A DNA stretch of 64,000 bases from Capillibacterium thermochitinicola. Lineage in GTDB: Bacteria > Bacillota > UBA4882 > UBA10575. The notes under the pieces are model-generated. The model was not told the DNA's origin. It did no database searches and saw nothing but the letters and a program-made list of their open reading frames with translations. The translations under genes were made by a program, and so were the position numbers. How positions within the stretch are numbered: position 1 is the stretch's first letter; every line of letters starts with the position of its first letter. This document shows, one piece after another, positions 55,126 to 64,000 of this stretch. The DNA lies in contig NZ_JAAKDE010000008.1 of assembly GCF_013664685.1 (NCBI RefSeq), forward strand, positions 1 to 64,000. The letters run 5' to 3'.

Positions 55126-56301
55126 ATGCAAAAAAACTTGGTTATTCTGGGTGCCACGGGGTCGATTGGGCAGCAAACCCTGGACGTGGTGACCCGGGTT
55201 CTGGCCGCCGACTTTCGGGTTTATGGCCTTTCCGCCCACAACCGGGGGGATCGCTTGGCGGAACTGATCAGGAAACATTCTCCCCGCAAAGCGGTGGTGA
55301 CCAACAGCGAGCAGTACGAGGAAGTTTTGGCCGCAACGGCCGGTTGGGAAGGGGAGCTTTTGTCCGGCCCCGACGGCCTGCTTGAATTGGTGACCGACCC
55401 GGCGGTGGATGTAGTCGTCTCCGCGGTGGTAGGGGCCGCCGGCATCCAACCGACGCTTGCCGCCCTGCAAGCCGGGAAAAAAGTAGCCCTCGCGAATAAG
55501 GAAAGCCTGGTCGCGGCCGGGGAATTGATTATGGCCGCGCTCAAGGGGGAAAGTTCGGCGGAGCTGATTCCGGTGGACAGTGAACATAGCGCCATCTTCC
55601 AATGCCTTCAAGCCGTCACGGAAACGGATCTAAAACAAGTGCACCTCACCGCTTCAGGGGGGCCCTTTGCCCGCTGGACAGTGGAAGAAATGAAGACCGT
55701 TACTCCTGAAGCGGCCCTGGCCCATCCCACTTGGCGGATGGGCGGGAAGATCACCATCGATTCGGCCACGTTGATGAATAAGGGATTGGAAGTGATCGAA
55801 GCCCACTGGTTATTCGGTCTGCCCTATGACCGGATTAAAGTGGTCATCCATCCGCAAAGCATTATCCACTCGCTGATCGAGTTGGTCGACGGGAGTCTCC
55901 TTGCCCAACTGGGACCGGCTGATATGCGGTTGCCGATCCAATATGCTTTGACCTATCCGGAGCGGAAAGCGAACCCCTTTTCCCGGCTTGATCTGTATCA
56001 GCTTTCCGATCTCCAGTTCTATCCCCCCGACTTTAAACGGTTTCCCTGTCTGGAGCTGGCCTACGCCGCCGGCAAAGCGGGGGGTGTCTTGCCGACGGTC
56101 TTAAACGCCGCCAATGAGGAAGCGGTCTACGCGTTTCTGGGGAGACGGATTGGTTTTTTGGCCATTCCCCGCCTGATCGAGCGCGCGATGAACGCCTATG
56201 AGCGGGGGAGTAGCCAAAGCCTTGATCTGGATACCATATTGGCAGTGGATGCTTGGACCCGCCGGTTAACCAGGCAGTTTATAGCCAGGGAATCAGGCTA
56301 G
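55126..56301 (+). CDS. dxr: 1-deoxy-D-xylulose-5-phosphate reductoisomerase
   Basis: Second enzyme of the MEP isoprenoid pathway. The 391-residue protein has NADPH-binding GATGSIGQQTLDV, NKESLVAAG, the metal-binding PVDSEHSA, SGGPFARW, and MNKGLEVIEAHWLF. AAGGTGAT precedes the ATG. It supplies the pathway for UppS and IspG products encoded nearby. Confidence 0.97.
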   Translation: MQKNLVILGATGSIGQQTLDVVTRVLAADFRVYGLSAHNRGDRLAELIRKHSPRKAVVTNSEQYEEVLAATAGWEGELLSGPDGLLELVTDPAVDVVVSAVVGAAGIQPTLAALQAGKKVALANKESLVAAGELIMAALKGESSAELIPVDSEHSAIFQCLQAVTETDLKQVHLTASGGPFARWTVEEMKTVTPEAALAHPTWRMGGKITIDSATLMNKGLEVIEAHWLFGLPYDRIKVVIHPQSIIHSLIELVDGSLLAQLGPADMRLPIQYALTYPERKANPFSRLDLYQLSDLQFYPPDFKRFPCLELAYAAGKAGGVLPTVLNAANEEAVYAFLGRRIGFLAIPRLIERAMNAYERGSSQSLDLDTILAVDAWTRRLTRQFIARESG

Positions 56302-56347
56302 GACGGTTGCCGGCGTGGGCGACTATTGATAAAGGGGGCAAATTGGT

Positions 56348-57430
56348 TTGTCGTGGACGACAATACCGGTTTTTATCCTTCTTTTCGGGTTTATCGTCCT
56401 GATTCACGAAGGAGGCCACTTTTTTTGTGCCCGTTTGTTCGGGGTCACGGTTCATGAGTTTGCCATTGGCATGGGACCAGCCGTCTTCCGCACCAAACGA
56501 AAAGGGGTTGTCTATTCTTTACGCCTGATCCCCTTCGGGGGTTATGTCAAAGTGGCGGGGATGGAGATTGTCCTGGAAGGGAAAGCGGCTAAACCACAGC
56601 CCGGCGAACGCCTCTTCAGGGACCTTTCCTATGGAAAGAAGATCTTGATGATGCTCAGCGGCCCCTTGAGCAATATCCTTTGCGCCCTTTTGACCTTTAT
56701 TTTCATTGCGGCGGTCTTAGGCTTGCCCACCCAGCTCCAAAGTGAGCGGGCCGTTATCGGTTTTGTGGAGCCGAATTCGCCGGCTTACGAAGCCGGGCTG
56801 GCGGCCGGGGATGAGATTGTTGCCATCAACGGGCAACCGGTTACGAAGTGGACGCAGCTGGCCGGTTTGATCCACCGGGCCGCCAACCAAAGGTTAAGGA
56901 TCGAGTTTGTAAGAGGAGGACAGCATTTTGTCCGGGAGCTTATGCCTATCTACGATGCCACCTTGGAGGTGGCCCGGATCGGCATTTACCCGGCTTATGC
57001 CGTAGAAAAACTTCCCTGGCCTGCCGCCGTCCGGTACGGGGTGACCATCACTGCTCAGCAGCTGGTGGCGATTCCGGTCAGTATCCTTAGGATGCTGGCC
57101 GGTCAGATGCGGCCGCAGTTTATTGGGCCGATCGGGATGGCGGGGATGATCGACCAGGCTTTAAAGTCCGGTTTATACCTGTTCTTCACCATGGTGGCCA
57201 GTTTCAATCTTTTTCTCGGGATCTTCAATTTGTTGCCGATTCCTTTACCCTTGCTGGACGGCGGTTGGATTGTCATCTTTCTGCTGGAGGGGTTAAGAGG
57301 AAGGGAGTTTAAAGCGGAACATAAAATCGTGGCACAAGTCATCGGATTGGTCTTGATTATGGCCTTTTATCTTACGGTGGTTGGTGCCGACCTCAACAGT
57401 ATGCTCCGGCGTTTGCTGCCGAAGGGTTAA
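56348..57430 (+). CDS. rseP: Site-2 intramembrane metalloprotease RseP
   Basis: Intramembrane zinc protease that cleaves anti-sigma factors or signal-peptide remnants. HEGGHF near residue 20 supplies HExxH, one PDZ domain is seen (AGLAAGDEIVAINGQPV), and the third ligand is in LPLLDGG. The 360-residue length fits a single-PDZ form as in B. subtilis RasP. TTG at 56348 follows AAAGGGGG. Confidence 0.95.
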   Translation: MSWTTIPVFILLFGFIVLIHEGGHFFCARLFGVTVHEFAIGMGPAVFRTKRKGVVYSLRLIPFGGYVKVAGMEIVLEGKAAKPQPGERLFRDLSYGKKILMMLSGPLSNILCALLTFIFIAAVLGLPTQLQSERAVIGFVEPNSPAYEAGLAAGDEIVAINGQPVTKWTQLAGLIHRAANQRLRIEFVRGGQHFVRELMPIYDATLEVARIGIYPAYAVEKLPWPAAVRYGVTITAQQLVAIPVSILRMLAGQMRPQFIGPIGMAGMIDQALKSGLYLFFTMVASFNLFLGIFNLLPIPLPLLDGGWIVIFLLEGLRGREFKAEHKIVAQVIGLVLIMAFYLTVVGADLNSMLRRLLPKG

Positions 57431-57444
57431 AGGAGGTTTTGACC

Positions 57445-57882
57445 GTGGCCGGAAAACGAAAAAGTCCGTGGCTGGACCCGAACAAAGAAGGCCGGGCGAA
57501 GGGCAGGCGCGGAAAACGGTATTGTGCCCGTTGCGGGAATACCGTTCAGCAAACCAGGATTTTAAAAGCGTATAATCTTTGTGAATTCTGTGTCCAAGAG
57601 ATGATCAGGAAAAAAGAACGGAACTGGGTCTGCCTTGGTTGCGGCCGGTTTGCCCCCACCGAAGTGAAAGCGGGAATGGGCTACTGCCGCAACTGCCTTT
57701 GCCCGGCTTGTGGCCGGCCCGACCCGGTAGCGATCCCCAAATTGGGACTGTGCCGGGCCTGTGCCGAAACTGCCGGAGTTTTCTGTCTGCGGTGTGGGAA
57801 GGAAGCGCCGGCTCAAGTCCGGAAGAACCAAGGTTTTTGCGACCTTTGCGCCCAACGGAGACCAACGCCGGACAAGCTTTAG
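57445..57882 (+). CDS. Cysteine-rich protein with eight CxxC motifs
   Basis: A 145-residue protein with a very basic N-terminus (RKSPWLDPNKEGRAKGRRGKR) and eight CxxC pairs: CARC, CEFC, CLGC, CRNC, CPAC, CRAC, CLRC and CDLC, enough for four zinc ribbons. Spacing is regular, so an internally repeated zinc-finger array is likely. It is placed between rseP and ispG in an otherwise standard cluster. GTG at 57445 follows AAAGGAGG with 9-base spacing; a TTG at 57439 is too close. No family is recognised, and DNA, RNA or protein binding are all possible. Confidence 0.75.
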   Translation: MAGKRKSPWLDPNKEGRAKGRRGKRYCARCGNTVQQTRILKAYNLCEFCVQEMIRKKERNWVCLGCGRFAPTEVKAGMGYCRNCLCPACGRPDPVAIPKLGLCRACAETAGVFCLRCGKEAPAQVRKNQGFCDLCAQRRPTPDKL

Positions 57883-57927
57883 GCAGCTATTTTAATCTTT
57901 GACAAACATGGCAGAAATGGGGAAATC

Positions 57928-59067
57928 ATGATGGAAAGAAAGCAGACCCGGCCGGTCCGGGTTGGGAACCTGGTAATCGGTGGCGGGGCACCAATTGTGG
58001 TCCAGTCGATGACCAACACCGACACGCGGGCGGTGGCGGCTACCCTTGGGCAGATCGAGGCGTTGGCCGCGGCCGGTTGCGAATTGATCCGTGTTGCCGT
58101 TCCGGACCAGGAAGCCGCGGCCAAGCTCAAGGAGATCGTCCGGTACTCAAAACTCCCCGTGGTCGCCGATATCCATTTCGATTACCGCCTGGCGTTGGCG
58201 GCGATCGACGCCGGGGTGGCCAAGATTCGCCTGAACCCGGGGAATATTGGCGGGGCCGACCGGGTAAGGACCGTGGTCCGGGCCGCCAAAGCCAATGGCG
58301 TGGCCTTGCGGATCGGGGCTAACGCCGGTTCGCTGCACCGGGATTATTTGACGCGCTATAAAGGGGATGTGATCCAGGCGATGCTGGCGAGTGTGGAGGA
58401 CCAATTGGCCCTGGTTACGGCGGACGGCTTTGATCAGATTGTAGTCTCGTTGAAATCATCGGATGTGGTGGAGACCATTGAGGTTAATAAGGCCTTTGCC
58501 AAGCGGTGGGATTTTCCCCTCCATTTAGGCATCACCGAAGCGGGCATCAGGTGGCGGGGCACGATCAAGTCCGCGGTCGGGCTGGGGATCTTGCTGCAAC
58601 AGGGGATCGGCGATACAATCCGGGTGTCGCTGACCGGGGATCCGCGGCATGAAGTGACCGCGGCTTATGAGATCCTAAAAGCTCTCCATTTACGGGAACA
58701 CGGTCCGGTGGTCGTGGCCTGTCCGACCTGCGGACGCTGTCAGATCGGCTTGGAAGAATTGGTTGAGGGCGTAGAGGAACTGGTTCAGGATCTGCCTTAC
58801 CCGTTGCATTTGGCGGTGATGGGGTGTGTGGTGAACGGCCCCGGCGAAGCCGCCCGGGCGGATCTCGGGATCGCCGGTGGAAAAGAAGCAGGATTGATCT
58901 TCCGGAACGGCGAAATCCTTCGCAAGGAGAAACAACCCCGGCTACTTCCGGCCTTTGCCGAGGAGCTGGCCCGGTTGATCCGGGAAAAATATGGTGTTAA
59001 TCTAAAGTTTAATCAGGCCGATTTCCGGCTGGAGGAACTAGAGGAAGAAGAAGGAGGTAAATCATGA
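57928..59067 (+). CDS. ispG: 4-hydroxy-3-methylbut-2-enyl diphosphate synthase (flavodoxin)
   Basis: Penultimate step of the MEP pathway, a 4Fe-4S enzyme. The cluster cysteines lie in CPTCGRCQ and in [10 protein letters not shown] with the intervening Glu. The N-terminus shows [23 protein letters not shown]. The 379-residue length is the compact bacterial form. ATG 57928 or 57931 are possible. The stop overlaps proS (ATGA). Confidence 0.96.
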   Translation: MMERKQTRPVRVGNLVIGGGAPIVVQSMTNTDTRAVAATLGQIEALAAAGCELIRVAVPDQEAAAKLKEIVRYSKLPVVADIHFDYRLALAAIDAGVAKIRLNPGNIGGADRVRTVVRAAKANGVALRIGANAGSLHRDYLTRYKGDVIQAMLASVEDQLALVTADGFDQIVVSLKSSDVVETIEVNKAFAKRWDFPLHLGITEAGIRWRGTIKSAVGLGILLQQGIGDTIRVSLTGDPRHEVTAAYEILKALHLREHGPVVVACPTCGRCQIGLEELVEGVEELVQDLPYPLHLAVMGCVVNGPGEAARADLGIAGGKEAGLIFRNGEILRKEKQPRLLPAFAEELARLIREKYGVNLKFNQADFRLEELEEEEGGKS

Positions 59068-60776
59068 GATACAGCCAGTACTATATTCCAACCCTGCGGG
59101 AGGTCCCTTCCGAAGCGGAACTGGACAGTCACAAGTTGATGCTGCGGGCCGGGATGATCCGGAAAGCTGCGGCGGGGATCTACAGCTTTTTACCCTTGGC
59201 CCAACGGGTACTGAAAAAGATCATCCGCATTGTTGAGGAAGAGATGGACCGGGCGGGCGGGATGCAAGTTTTGCTCCCGATTGTTCAGCCGGCTGAGATT
59301 TGGCACCAGACGGGCCGGTGGGACGTCTATGGTGATGAGATGTTCCGTTTGCAAGACCGCCACGGACGGGATTTCTGCCTGGGACCCACCCATGAAGAGA
59401 TGATCACCACTCTGCTCAAGAACGAGGTCCGTTCCTACCGCGACCTGCCCTTGCGTATTTACCAGATTCAGAACAAATACCGGGACGAGATCCGGCCGCG
59501 TTTCGGAGTGATGCGGGCCCGGGAGTTTATCATGAAAGACCTCTATTCTTTCGACCGGGATGAGGAAGGGTTAAACCGGAGCTACGAGGCGATGTATGAG
59601 GCCTACACAAGGATCTTTACCCGCTGCGGTCTAAAGTTCCGGGCGGTGGAAGCCGATTCGGGGGCCATTGGCGGTGAGGTGAGCCATGAATTTATGGTGC
59701 TGGCTCCGGCGGGCGAAGCAGTGATCCTTTACTGTGAAGGCTGCAATTATGCGGCGAATGATGAAAAAGCCACGGCCGCTTTGCCGGAAACGGCGGCCGA
59801 ACCGCTGCTGGCGGTTGAAAAGGTGGCCACGCCCAACCAGGCGACGGTGGCGGAAGTGACGGCCTTCCTCAAGGTGGCTCCCGAAAAACTAATCAAAACC
59901 CTCTTTTATAAAACCGAGTCCGAGTTCATTGCGGTTCTCGTCCGGGGTGATGATGATCTTAACGAAATTAAACTGGGGAATTTGTTGAATCAGCCTTATT
60001 GGTTGGCCGCACCGGAAGAGATCGCCGAAAAACTTGGATTACCGGTCGGCTACGTCGGACCGGTCGGCCTTAAGGAAAAAGGGGTTAAAGTCTTCGCCGA
60101 CCTCAGAATTCAGACGATGAAGAACGCAATTTGTGGTGCGAACGAGCAAGACTTTCATCTCCGCCATGTTAACCTGGAGCGGGATTTTACCGTGGATACC
60201 TTCGCCGATCTCCGACTGGCGAAAGCGGGTGACGCTTGCGTCCATTGCGGGCAGCCGCTTCAGGAGACCAGAGGGGTGGAAGTCGGACACATCTTTAAAC
60301 TGGGGACCAAGTACAGCAGTGCGTTAAACGCGACCTTCCGCGATGAGGATGGCGTGGAAAAACCCTTTATCATGGGCTGTTATGGGATCGGGATCAGCCG
60401 CATTATGGCCGCGGCGATTGAGCAGAATAACGATGAAAACGGGATCAAGTGGCCGCTGCCGATTGCTCCCTTCCAGGTGATTATTTTGGCCCTGGGCGAG
60501 GAACAGAAAGCCGCGGCGGAACAGATCTACCGGGAACTTACCGCCGCCGGTGTGGAAGTACTTTATGACGATCGTGACGAGCGGCCGGGGGTTAAGTTTA
60601 AGGATGCGGATTTGATCGGCATTCCCCTGCGCCTGACGGTTGGACCGAAGAGTTTGGCCCAGGGCGAAGTGGAAGTGAAGGTCCGGATGACGGGAGAAGA
60701 TTTCCGTTGGCCTTTGGCGGAGATCACGGCACGGGTATTAGCCTATATCAAAGAGCATGATCCGGTCGGTGCTTAG
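59064..60776 (+). CDS. proS: Prolyl-tRNA synthetase
   Basis: Class II synthetase of 570 residues, the bacterial form with the INS editing domain (about residues 225-405). The class II motifs include [10 protein letters not shown] (motif 2), [11 protein letters not shown] and the C-terminal anticodon-binding domain ([23 protein letters not shown]). No T-box leader is possible directly upstream because the gene overlaps ispG by 4 bases. Confidence 0.96.
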   Translation: MRYSQYYIPTLREVPSEAELDSHKLMLRAGMIRKAAAGIYSFLPLAQRVLKKIIRIVEEEMDRAGGMQVLLPIVQPAEIWHQTGRWDVYGDEMFRLQDRHGRDFCLGPTHEEMITTLLKNEVRSYRDLPLRIYQIQNKYRDEIRPRFGVMRAREFIMKDLYSFDRDEEGLNRSYEAMYEAYTRIFTRCGLKFRAVEADSGAIGGEVSHEFMVLAPAGEAVILYCEGCNYAANDEKATAALPETAAEPLLAVEKVATPNQATVAEVTAFLKVAPEKLIKTLFYKTESEFIAVLVRGDDDLNEIKLGNLLNQPYWLAAPEEIAEKLGLPVGYVGPVGLKEKGVKVFADLRIQTMKNAICGANEQDFHLRHVNLERDFTVDTFADLRLAKAGDACVHCGQPLQETRGVEVGHIFKLGTKYSSALNATFRDEDGVEKPFIMGCYGIGISRIMAAAIEQNNDENGIKWPLPIAPFQVIILALGEEQKAAAEQIYRELTAAGVEVLYDDRDERPGVKFKDADLIGIPLRLTVGPKSLAQGEVEVKVRMTGEDFRWPLAEITARVLAYIKEHDPVGA

Positions 60777-60815
60777 CGTCCGAAACTTAATCCAGTTATT
60801 ATCAGGAAAGCCGGG

Positions 60816-61463
60816 GTGATTAGGTTGGAGGTTGCTGCCGTTATTCCCGCCTATAACGAGGCGAAAAATATCGGCCGGGTCTTGGCGCCGCTCCGGGGCT
60901 GTTCCGAATTATCTCAGGTGATCGTGGTGAGCGACGGGTCAACGGACCAAACTGCCGCGGTGGCCAGAAAGATGGGGGCCCAGGTGATTGAATTACCAAA
61001 GAACAAAGGAAAAGGGGCGGCGGTGATGGCGGGAGTCGCGGCGACCACGGCCGAAGTTATCCTCCTCCTCGACGCCGACCTGATCGGGTTAACCGCCCAG
61101 CATGTGAAAACCCTGCTTGAGCCCATCTTTACCCAGGAAGCGATGATGACGATCGGTTGTTTTAGCGGAGGACGGCTGGCCACCGATCTTTCACAACATA
61201 TGGCACCAAAACTTAACGGGCAGCGGGCGATCCGGCGGGAGTTGTTGGTCGCCCATCCCGAGTTGGCCCAGAGCGGATACGGATTTGAAGTGGTTATGAA
61301 CCGTTTGGCCCAGGTTAACCGGTATAAAGTGGTCTGGGTTGATCTTCCGCACCTGAGCCAGGTGCTCAAGGAGGAGAAGCTGGGACTGGCGCGGGGGGTT
61401 GCCGCGCGGATGCGGATGTACTGGCAGATTCTCCGTGCTTTGGTCACGGTTAAACTGCAATGA
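60816..61463 (+). CDS. Family 2 glycosyltransferase
   Basis: A 215-residue GT-A enzyme of the dolichyl-phosphate-mannose-synthase-like GT2 type. VIPAYNEAKNIGRVL, VSDGSTDQT, NKGKGAAVMAG and the metal-binding DAD of LLLDADLIG are visible. No membrane segment follows the catalytic part. GTG 60816 or TTG 60825 may start it (GGGGTGAT upstream). The acceptor is unknown. It lies between proS and polC, a position where a glycosyltransferase is not usual. Confidence 0.85.
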   Translation: MIRLEVAAVIPAYNEAKNIGRVLAPLRGCSELSQVIVVSDGSTDQTAAVARKMGAQVIELPKNKGKGAAVMAGVAATTAEVILLLDADLIGLTAQHVKTLLEPIFTQEAMMTIGCFSGGRLATDLSQHMAPKLNGQRAIRRELLVAHPELAQSGYGFEVVMNRLAQVNRYKVVWVDLPHLSQVLKEEKLGLARGVAARMRMYWQILRALVTVKLQ

Positions 61464-61519
61464 TGCAGTAATAAAGAAGCTTTTGGTAATTTGCTTTGCA
61501 ACAAAAACCGGCGGAGGTC

Positions 61520-64000
61520 ATGATGGCAAAAGAGTATCGGATTGTACCGAAGGCAAAGACTTTAGCGGAGCTAAGGGGGATTGATCAGATCTCCCTTTTC
61601 TTTCCTGAAACGCAGAGTTTGGCGGAGACCGAGATTGAACAGATCATTGTCGACTGTGAAACGCGAGAGGTCGTTTTACGCCTAAAGGCGAACGGCGGTT
61701 GGAATCAGGAGATCCAAGAGCGTTTGGCGGCGCAGTTTTCCGGATTACTCAATGCCAAGTGCAAAGTGGAGCTGCTCCCGGCGGCCGCCAACGCCCAGCC
61801 CGCCTCTGCGCCAACGGTCACAGAGGAAACCCTGAGCGCAGTGTTGAAAGAGCGTTTTCCATCGGTATTTGCCTGGCTCGCTTCACCGCCCCTGTCATTG
61901 GACCGGACCACCAACCGTCTTACCCTCCGGGTCAATTCGTCTTTAGCGGTGGATTACATCCGGGCGCGGGAAAAACAACTGCTGGCCTGCTTACCGCCGC
62001 TTGATGGTAAGGGTTTCAAGCTCAATTATGAAATTGAAGAAGAACCTTTGGAACCGCCCGCCCCGCCCGAATATTTTTACGAACCGAGCATCCCGGTCGT
62101 GGAAACGAAGACCGTGCCGGAGGCGCCACAGACCAATGCGGTGCTCTTGGGGCGGAAGATTAAAGAAGAGCCGGTCCCAATTAACACCGTGACCGCCGAG
62201 ATGGAAACGGTTGTGATTGAAGGGGAAGTTTTAAAGACGGAAGTCCGGACCATGAAATCCGGCCGTAACTTGCTTCTTTTTGACCTGACCGATTATTCCG
62301 ATTCCATCTCGGTCAAGGCCTTTGTCCCACCCAAACAGGAAACTGCGCCCGCAATCGAGAAAGGGATGTGGTTACGGGTTAAAGGTGATTTGCAATATGA
62401 TGAGTATGCCAAAGAAACTGTTTTGATGGCCAACAGTATCCAGCAGGTGCCGAGTCCCAAAATAACGGATGATGCCGCCGAGAAACGGATTGAGTTGCAC
62501 TTGCACACAAAGATGTCGGCGATGGACAGTATCGTCGAACTGGAGAAGGCGATCAAGATGGCCGCCGACTGGGGCCATGAAGCCCTGGCCATTACCGACC
62601 ACGGGGTGGTTTATGCTTTTCCCGAGGCGGCCCGTTTGGGCAAGAAATATGGGATCAAGATTATCTATGGCATAGAAGGCTACCTGGTCAATGACCAGGA
62701 ACCGATCGTCACCAGTGCTCCCGCCTGCGCTTTTCATGAGCGGCCAATCGTGGTGGTTGATATCGAAACCACCGGTTTCAATCCGGAATGGAACGAGCTT
62801 TTGGAGATCGGGGCGGTTAAGATTGTCAACGGGGTGGTGACCGAGACCTTTACCCGACTGGTCCGCCCGACCCGGCCGGTTCCCTATAAAATTGAGCAGT
62901 TGACCGGGATAACCGAGGAGATGGTGAAAGACGCCCCGCCGCCCGGGGAAGTATTGACCGAGTTCATGACCTTTGTGGGGGATGCGGTTTTTGTTGCCCA
63001 CAACGCCCAATTTGACTACAGTTTTCTCCGGGCAAAGCTCAAAAAACATTTACAAGTAGAGTTTAACCCGCCCGTCGCCGATACGCTGGCGCTCAGCCGG
63101 GCGCTCTGGCCGCACCTGAAGAGCCACCGTCTGGATATGTTGGCGAAAGAACTTGGCATTATTCAGGAGCAACACCACCGGGCGGGGGATGATGCCCTCA
63201 CCGCTTGGCAGATCCTCGAGAAAGCGCTGGCCCTTTGTAAGGAACAATCCTTGACGCGCTGGGTGGATCTGAACACTTTGACGTACGAGCAAAAGGTGGA
63301 GAATTTACACCCCTATCATATTGTTCTTTTGGCCCAAAACCAAACGGGGTTGCGTAATTTATACCGGTTGGTTTCGGCATCCCATGTGGAACATTTCCAC
63401 CGCCACCCCCGGATTCCCCGTTCCCTTTTAAACAGGTACCGGGAAGGGCTCATTGTGGGTTCGGCCTGTGAAGCCGGGGAGCTTTTTACCGCTTTGCTCA
63501 ACGGGGTCGATGAGAGTAAGGTGCGGGAAATTGCCGCCTTCTATGACTATTTGGAGATTCAGCCTTTGGCGAACAATGAATTCTTAGTCCGCGAGGGACG
63601 GCTCAGCCGCGAGCAATTGATGGCCTTGAATGAGAAGATTTGCCGGTTGGGAGCAGAATTGAACAAACCGGTGGTCGCCACCGGTGATGTACACTTCCTC
63701 CGTCCCCAGGACGCCATCTTCCGCCGCATTTTACTTGCCGGGCAGGGGTACGAGGATGCCGACCAGCAGCCCCCCTTATACTTGCGGACGACCGAAGAAA
63801 TGCTGGCCGAATTTGCGTATTTAGGTGAAGAACTGGCCCGCCAGGTGGTGATTGAAGCGCCGAAACAAGTTGCGGCGTGGATCGGCGAGGTCAAACCGAT
63901 TCCCGATCAATTCTACCCCCCGCATATTCCCGGGGCGGACGAGGAGATCCGTACCATGGCTTACCGCCGCGCGGAGGAGCTATACGGTTCGCCTCTCCCG
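61520..64000 (+). CDS. polC: DNA polymerase III PolC, 3' end beyond the window
   Basis: Replicative polymerase of low-GC Gram-positive type. The 827 residues in the window are open from ATG 61520 (GGAGG upstream) to the last base. They cover the N-terminal region and OB-fold (to about residue 315), the first part of the PHP domain (HLHTKMSAMD near 325, ITDHGVVYAFPEA), the inserted DnaQ-type 3'-5' exonuclease (VVVDIETTGFNPEWNE near residue 411, HNAQFDYSFLR, and HRAGDDALTAWQI), and the rest of the PHP domain (KPVVATGDVHFL). The polymerase palm and fingers lie beyond 64000. Confidence 0.97.
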   Translation, partial: MMAKEYRIVPKAKTLAELRGIDQISLFFPETQSLAETEIEQIIVDCETREVVLRLKANGGWNQEIQERLAAQFSGLLNAKCKVELLPAAANAQPASAPTVTEETLSAVLKERFPSVFAWLASPPLSLDRTTNRLTLRVNSSLAVDYIRAREKQLLACLPPLDGKGFKLNYEIEEEPLEPPAPPEYFYEPSIPVVETKTVPEAPQTNAVLLGRKIKEEPVPINTVTAEMETVVIEGEVLKTEVRTMKSGRNLLLFDLTDYSDSISVKAFVPPKQETAPAIEKGMWLRVKGDLQYDEYAKETVLMANSIQQVPSPKITDDAAEKRIELHLHTKMSAMDSIVELEKAIKMAADWGHEALAITDHGVVYAFPEAARLGKKYGIKIIYGIEGYLVNDQEPIVTSAPACAFHERPIVVVDIETTGFNPEWNELLEIGAVKIVNGVVTETFTRLVRPTRPVPYKIEQLTGITEEMVKDAPPPGEVLTEFMTFVGDAVFVAHNAQFDYSFLRAKLKKHLQVEFNPPVADTLALSRALWPHLKSHRLDMLAKELGIIQEQHHRAGDDALTAWQILEKALALCKEQSLTRWVDLNTLTYEQKVENLHPYHIVLLAQNQTGLRNLYRLVSASHVEHFHRHPRIPRSLLNRYREGLIVGSACEAGELFTALLNGVDESKVREIAAFYDYLEIQPLANNEFLVREGRLSREQLMALNEKICRLGAELNKPVVATGDVHFLRPQDAIFRRILLAGQGYEDADQQPPLYLRTTEEMLAEFAYLGEELARQVVIEAPKQVAAWIGEVKPIPDQFYPPHIPGADEEIRTMAYRRAEELYGSPLP

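Noticed and set aside
58900-59064. A T-box leader before proS
   Set aside because: ispG coding sequence fills the region up to a 4-base overlap, leaving no leader.
1-64000. CRISPR arrays, insertion sequences, rRNA or tRNA genes
   Set aside because: No regularly spaced direct repeats, transposase motifs, terminal inverted repeats, or tRNA/rRNA signatures were noticed on either strand.

Overview
The window looks like a chromosomal stretch of an endospore-forming member of the Bacillota (Clostridia/Limnochordia-like). The evidence is the spoIID-type and spoIIM genes, a Gram-positive-type PolC replicase, frequent TTG/GTG starts behind strong AAGGAGG sites, an S-box (SAM-I) riboswitch before metK, and firmicute gene orders (spoIIM-xerD, rpmE-DUF1385-prfA-prmC, accD-accA-pfkA, rpsB-tsf-pyrH-frr-uppS-cdsA-dxr-rseP-ispG-proS-polC). 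No rRNA, tRNA, IS element, prophage or CRISPR array was seen. Base composition is moderate, a little above 50% GC by eye, with AT-rich promoter regions.

Layout. 0-10 kb: a chemoreceptor, an FGGY sugar kinase, a LiaF-like membrane protein (frameshifted), an alpha/beta hydrolase, a PolX protein whose polymerase active site appears lost, an RlmA-type methyltransferase, an acetyltransferase, a 29-residue YjcZ-like peptide and an Hsp20. 10.3-16 kb: four consecutive exported proteins related to the FlgT/LPP20(FlgP)/FlgO-CsgG families, the last ending in a likely beta-barrel. 16-26.4 kb: a TPR-SpoIID protein, an MFS transporter, murI, one-carbon genes (fhs, folD) and ppdK. 26.5-32 kb: DUF3866, NUDIX, spoIIM, xerD, rbgA and a flippase-like membrane protein. 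32-41 kb: accDA, pfkA (frameshifted), metK, rpmE, DUF1385, prfA, prmC and an orphan HypB-like GTPase. 41-49 kb: a CDF metal exporter, an atypical glutamine synthetase, an NlpC/P60 protein, a quinate-dehydrogenase-like protein and a BtuFCD-type ABC importer. 49-64 kb: the conserved translation, phospholipid and isoprenoid cluster running into polC, which is cut by the window end.

The most interesting points are: (1) the exported four-gene cassette with a putative outer-membrane barrel, together with a solute-binding protein that lacks a lipobox, which raises the possibility of a diderm sporulating Bacillota; (2) exactly three runs of eight G were found, and each breaks a reading frame that one fewer G restores, including in pfkA, which points to homopolymer miscalls or less likely to slippage or phase variation; (3) PolX with a degenerate polymerase triad but an intact PHP nuclease site; (4) a HypB-like GTPase lacking the family's metal-binding motif and without hydrogenase neighbours; (5) an uncharacterised protein with eight CxxC motifs inside the isoprenoid operon; (6) an orphan bidirectional terminator between two divergent genes. 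All statements about families come from recognition of motifs by eye; no database search was run.
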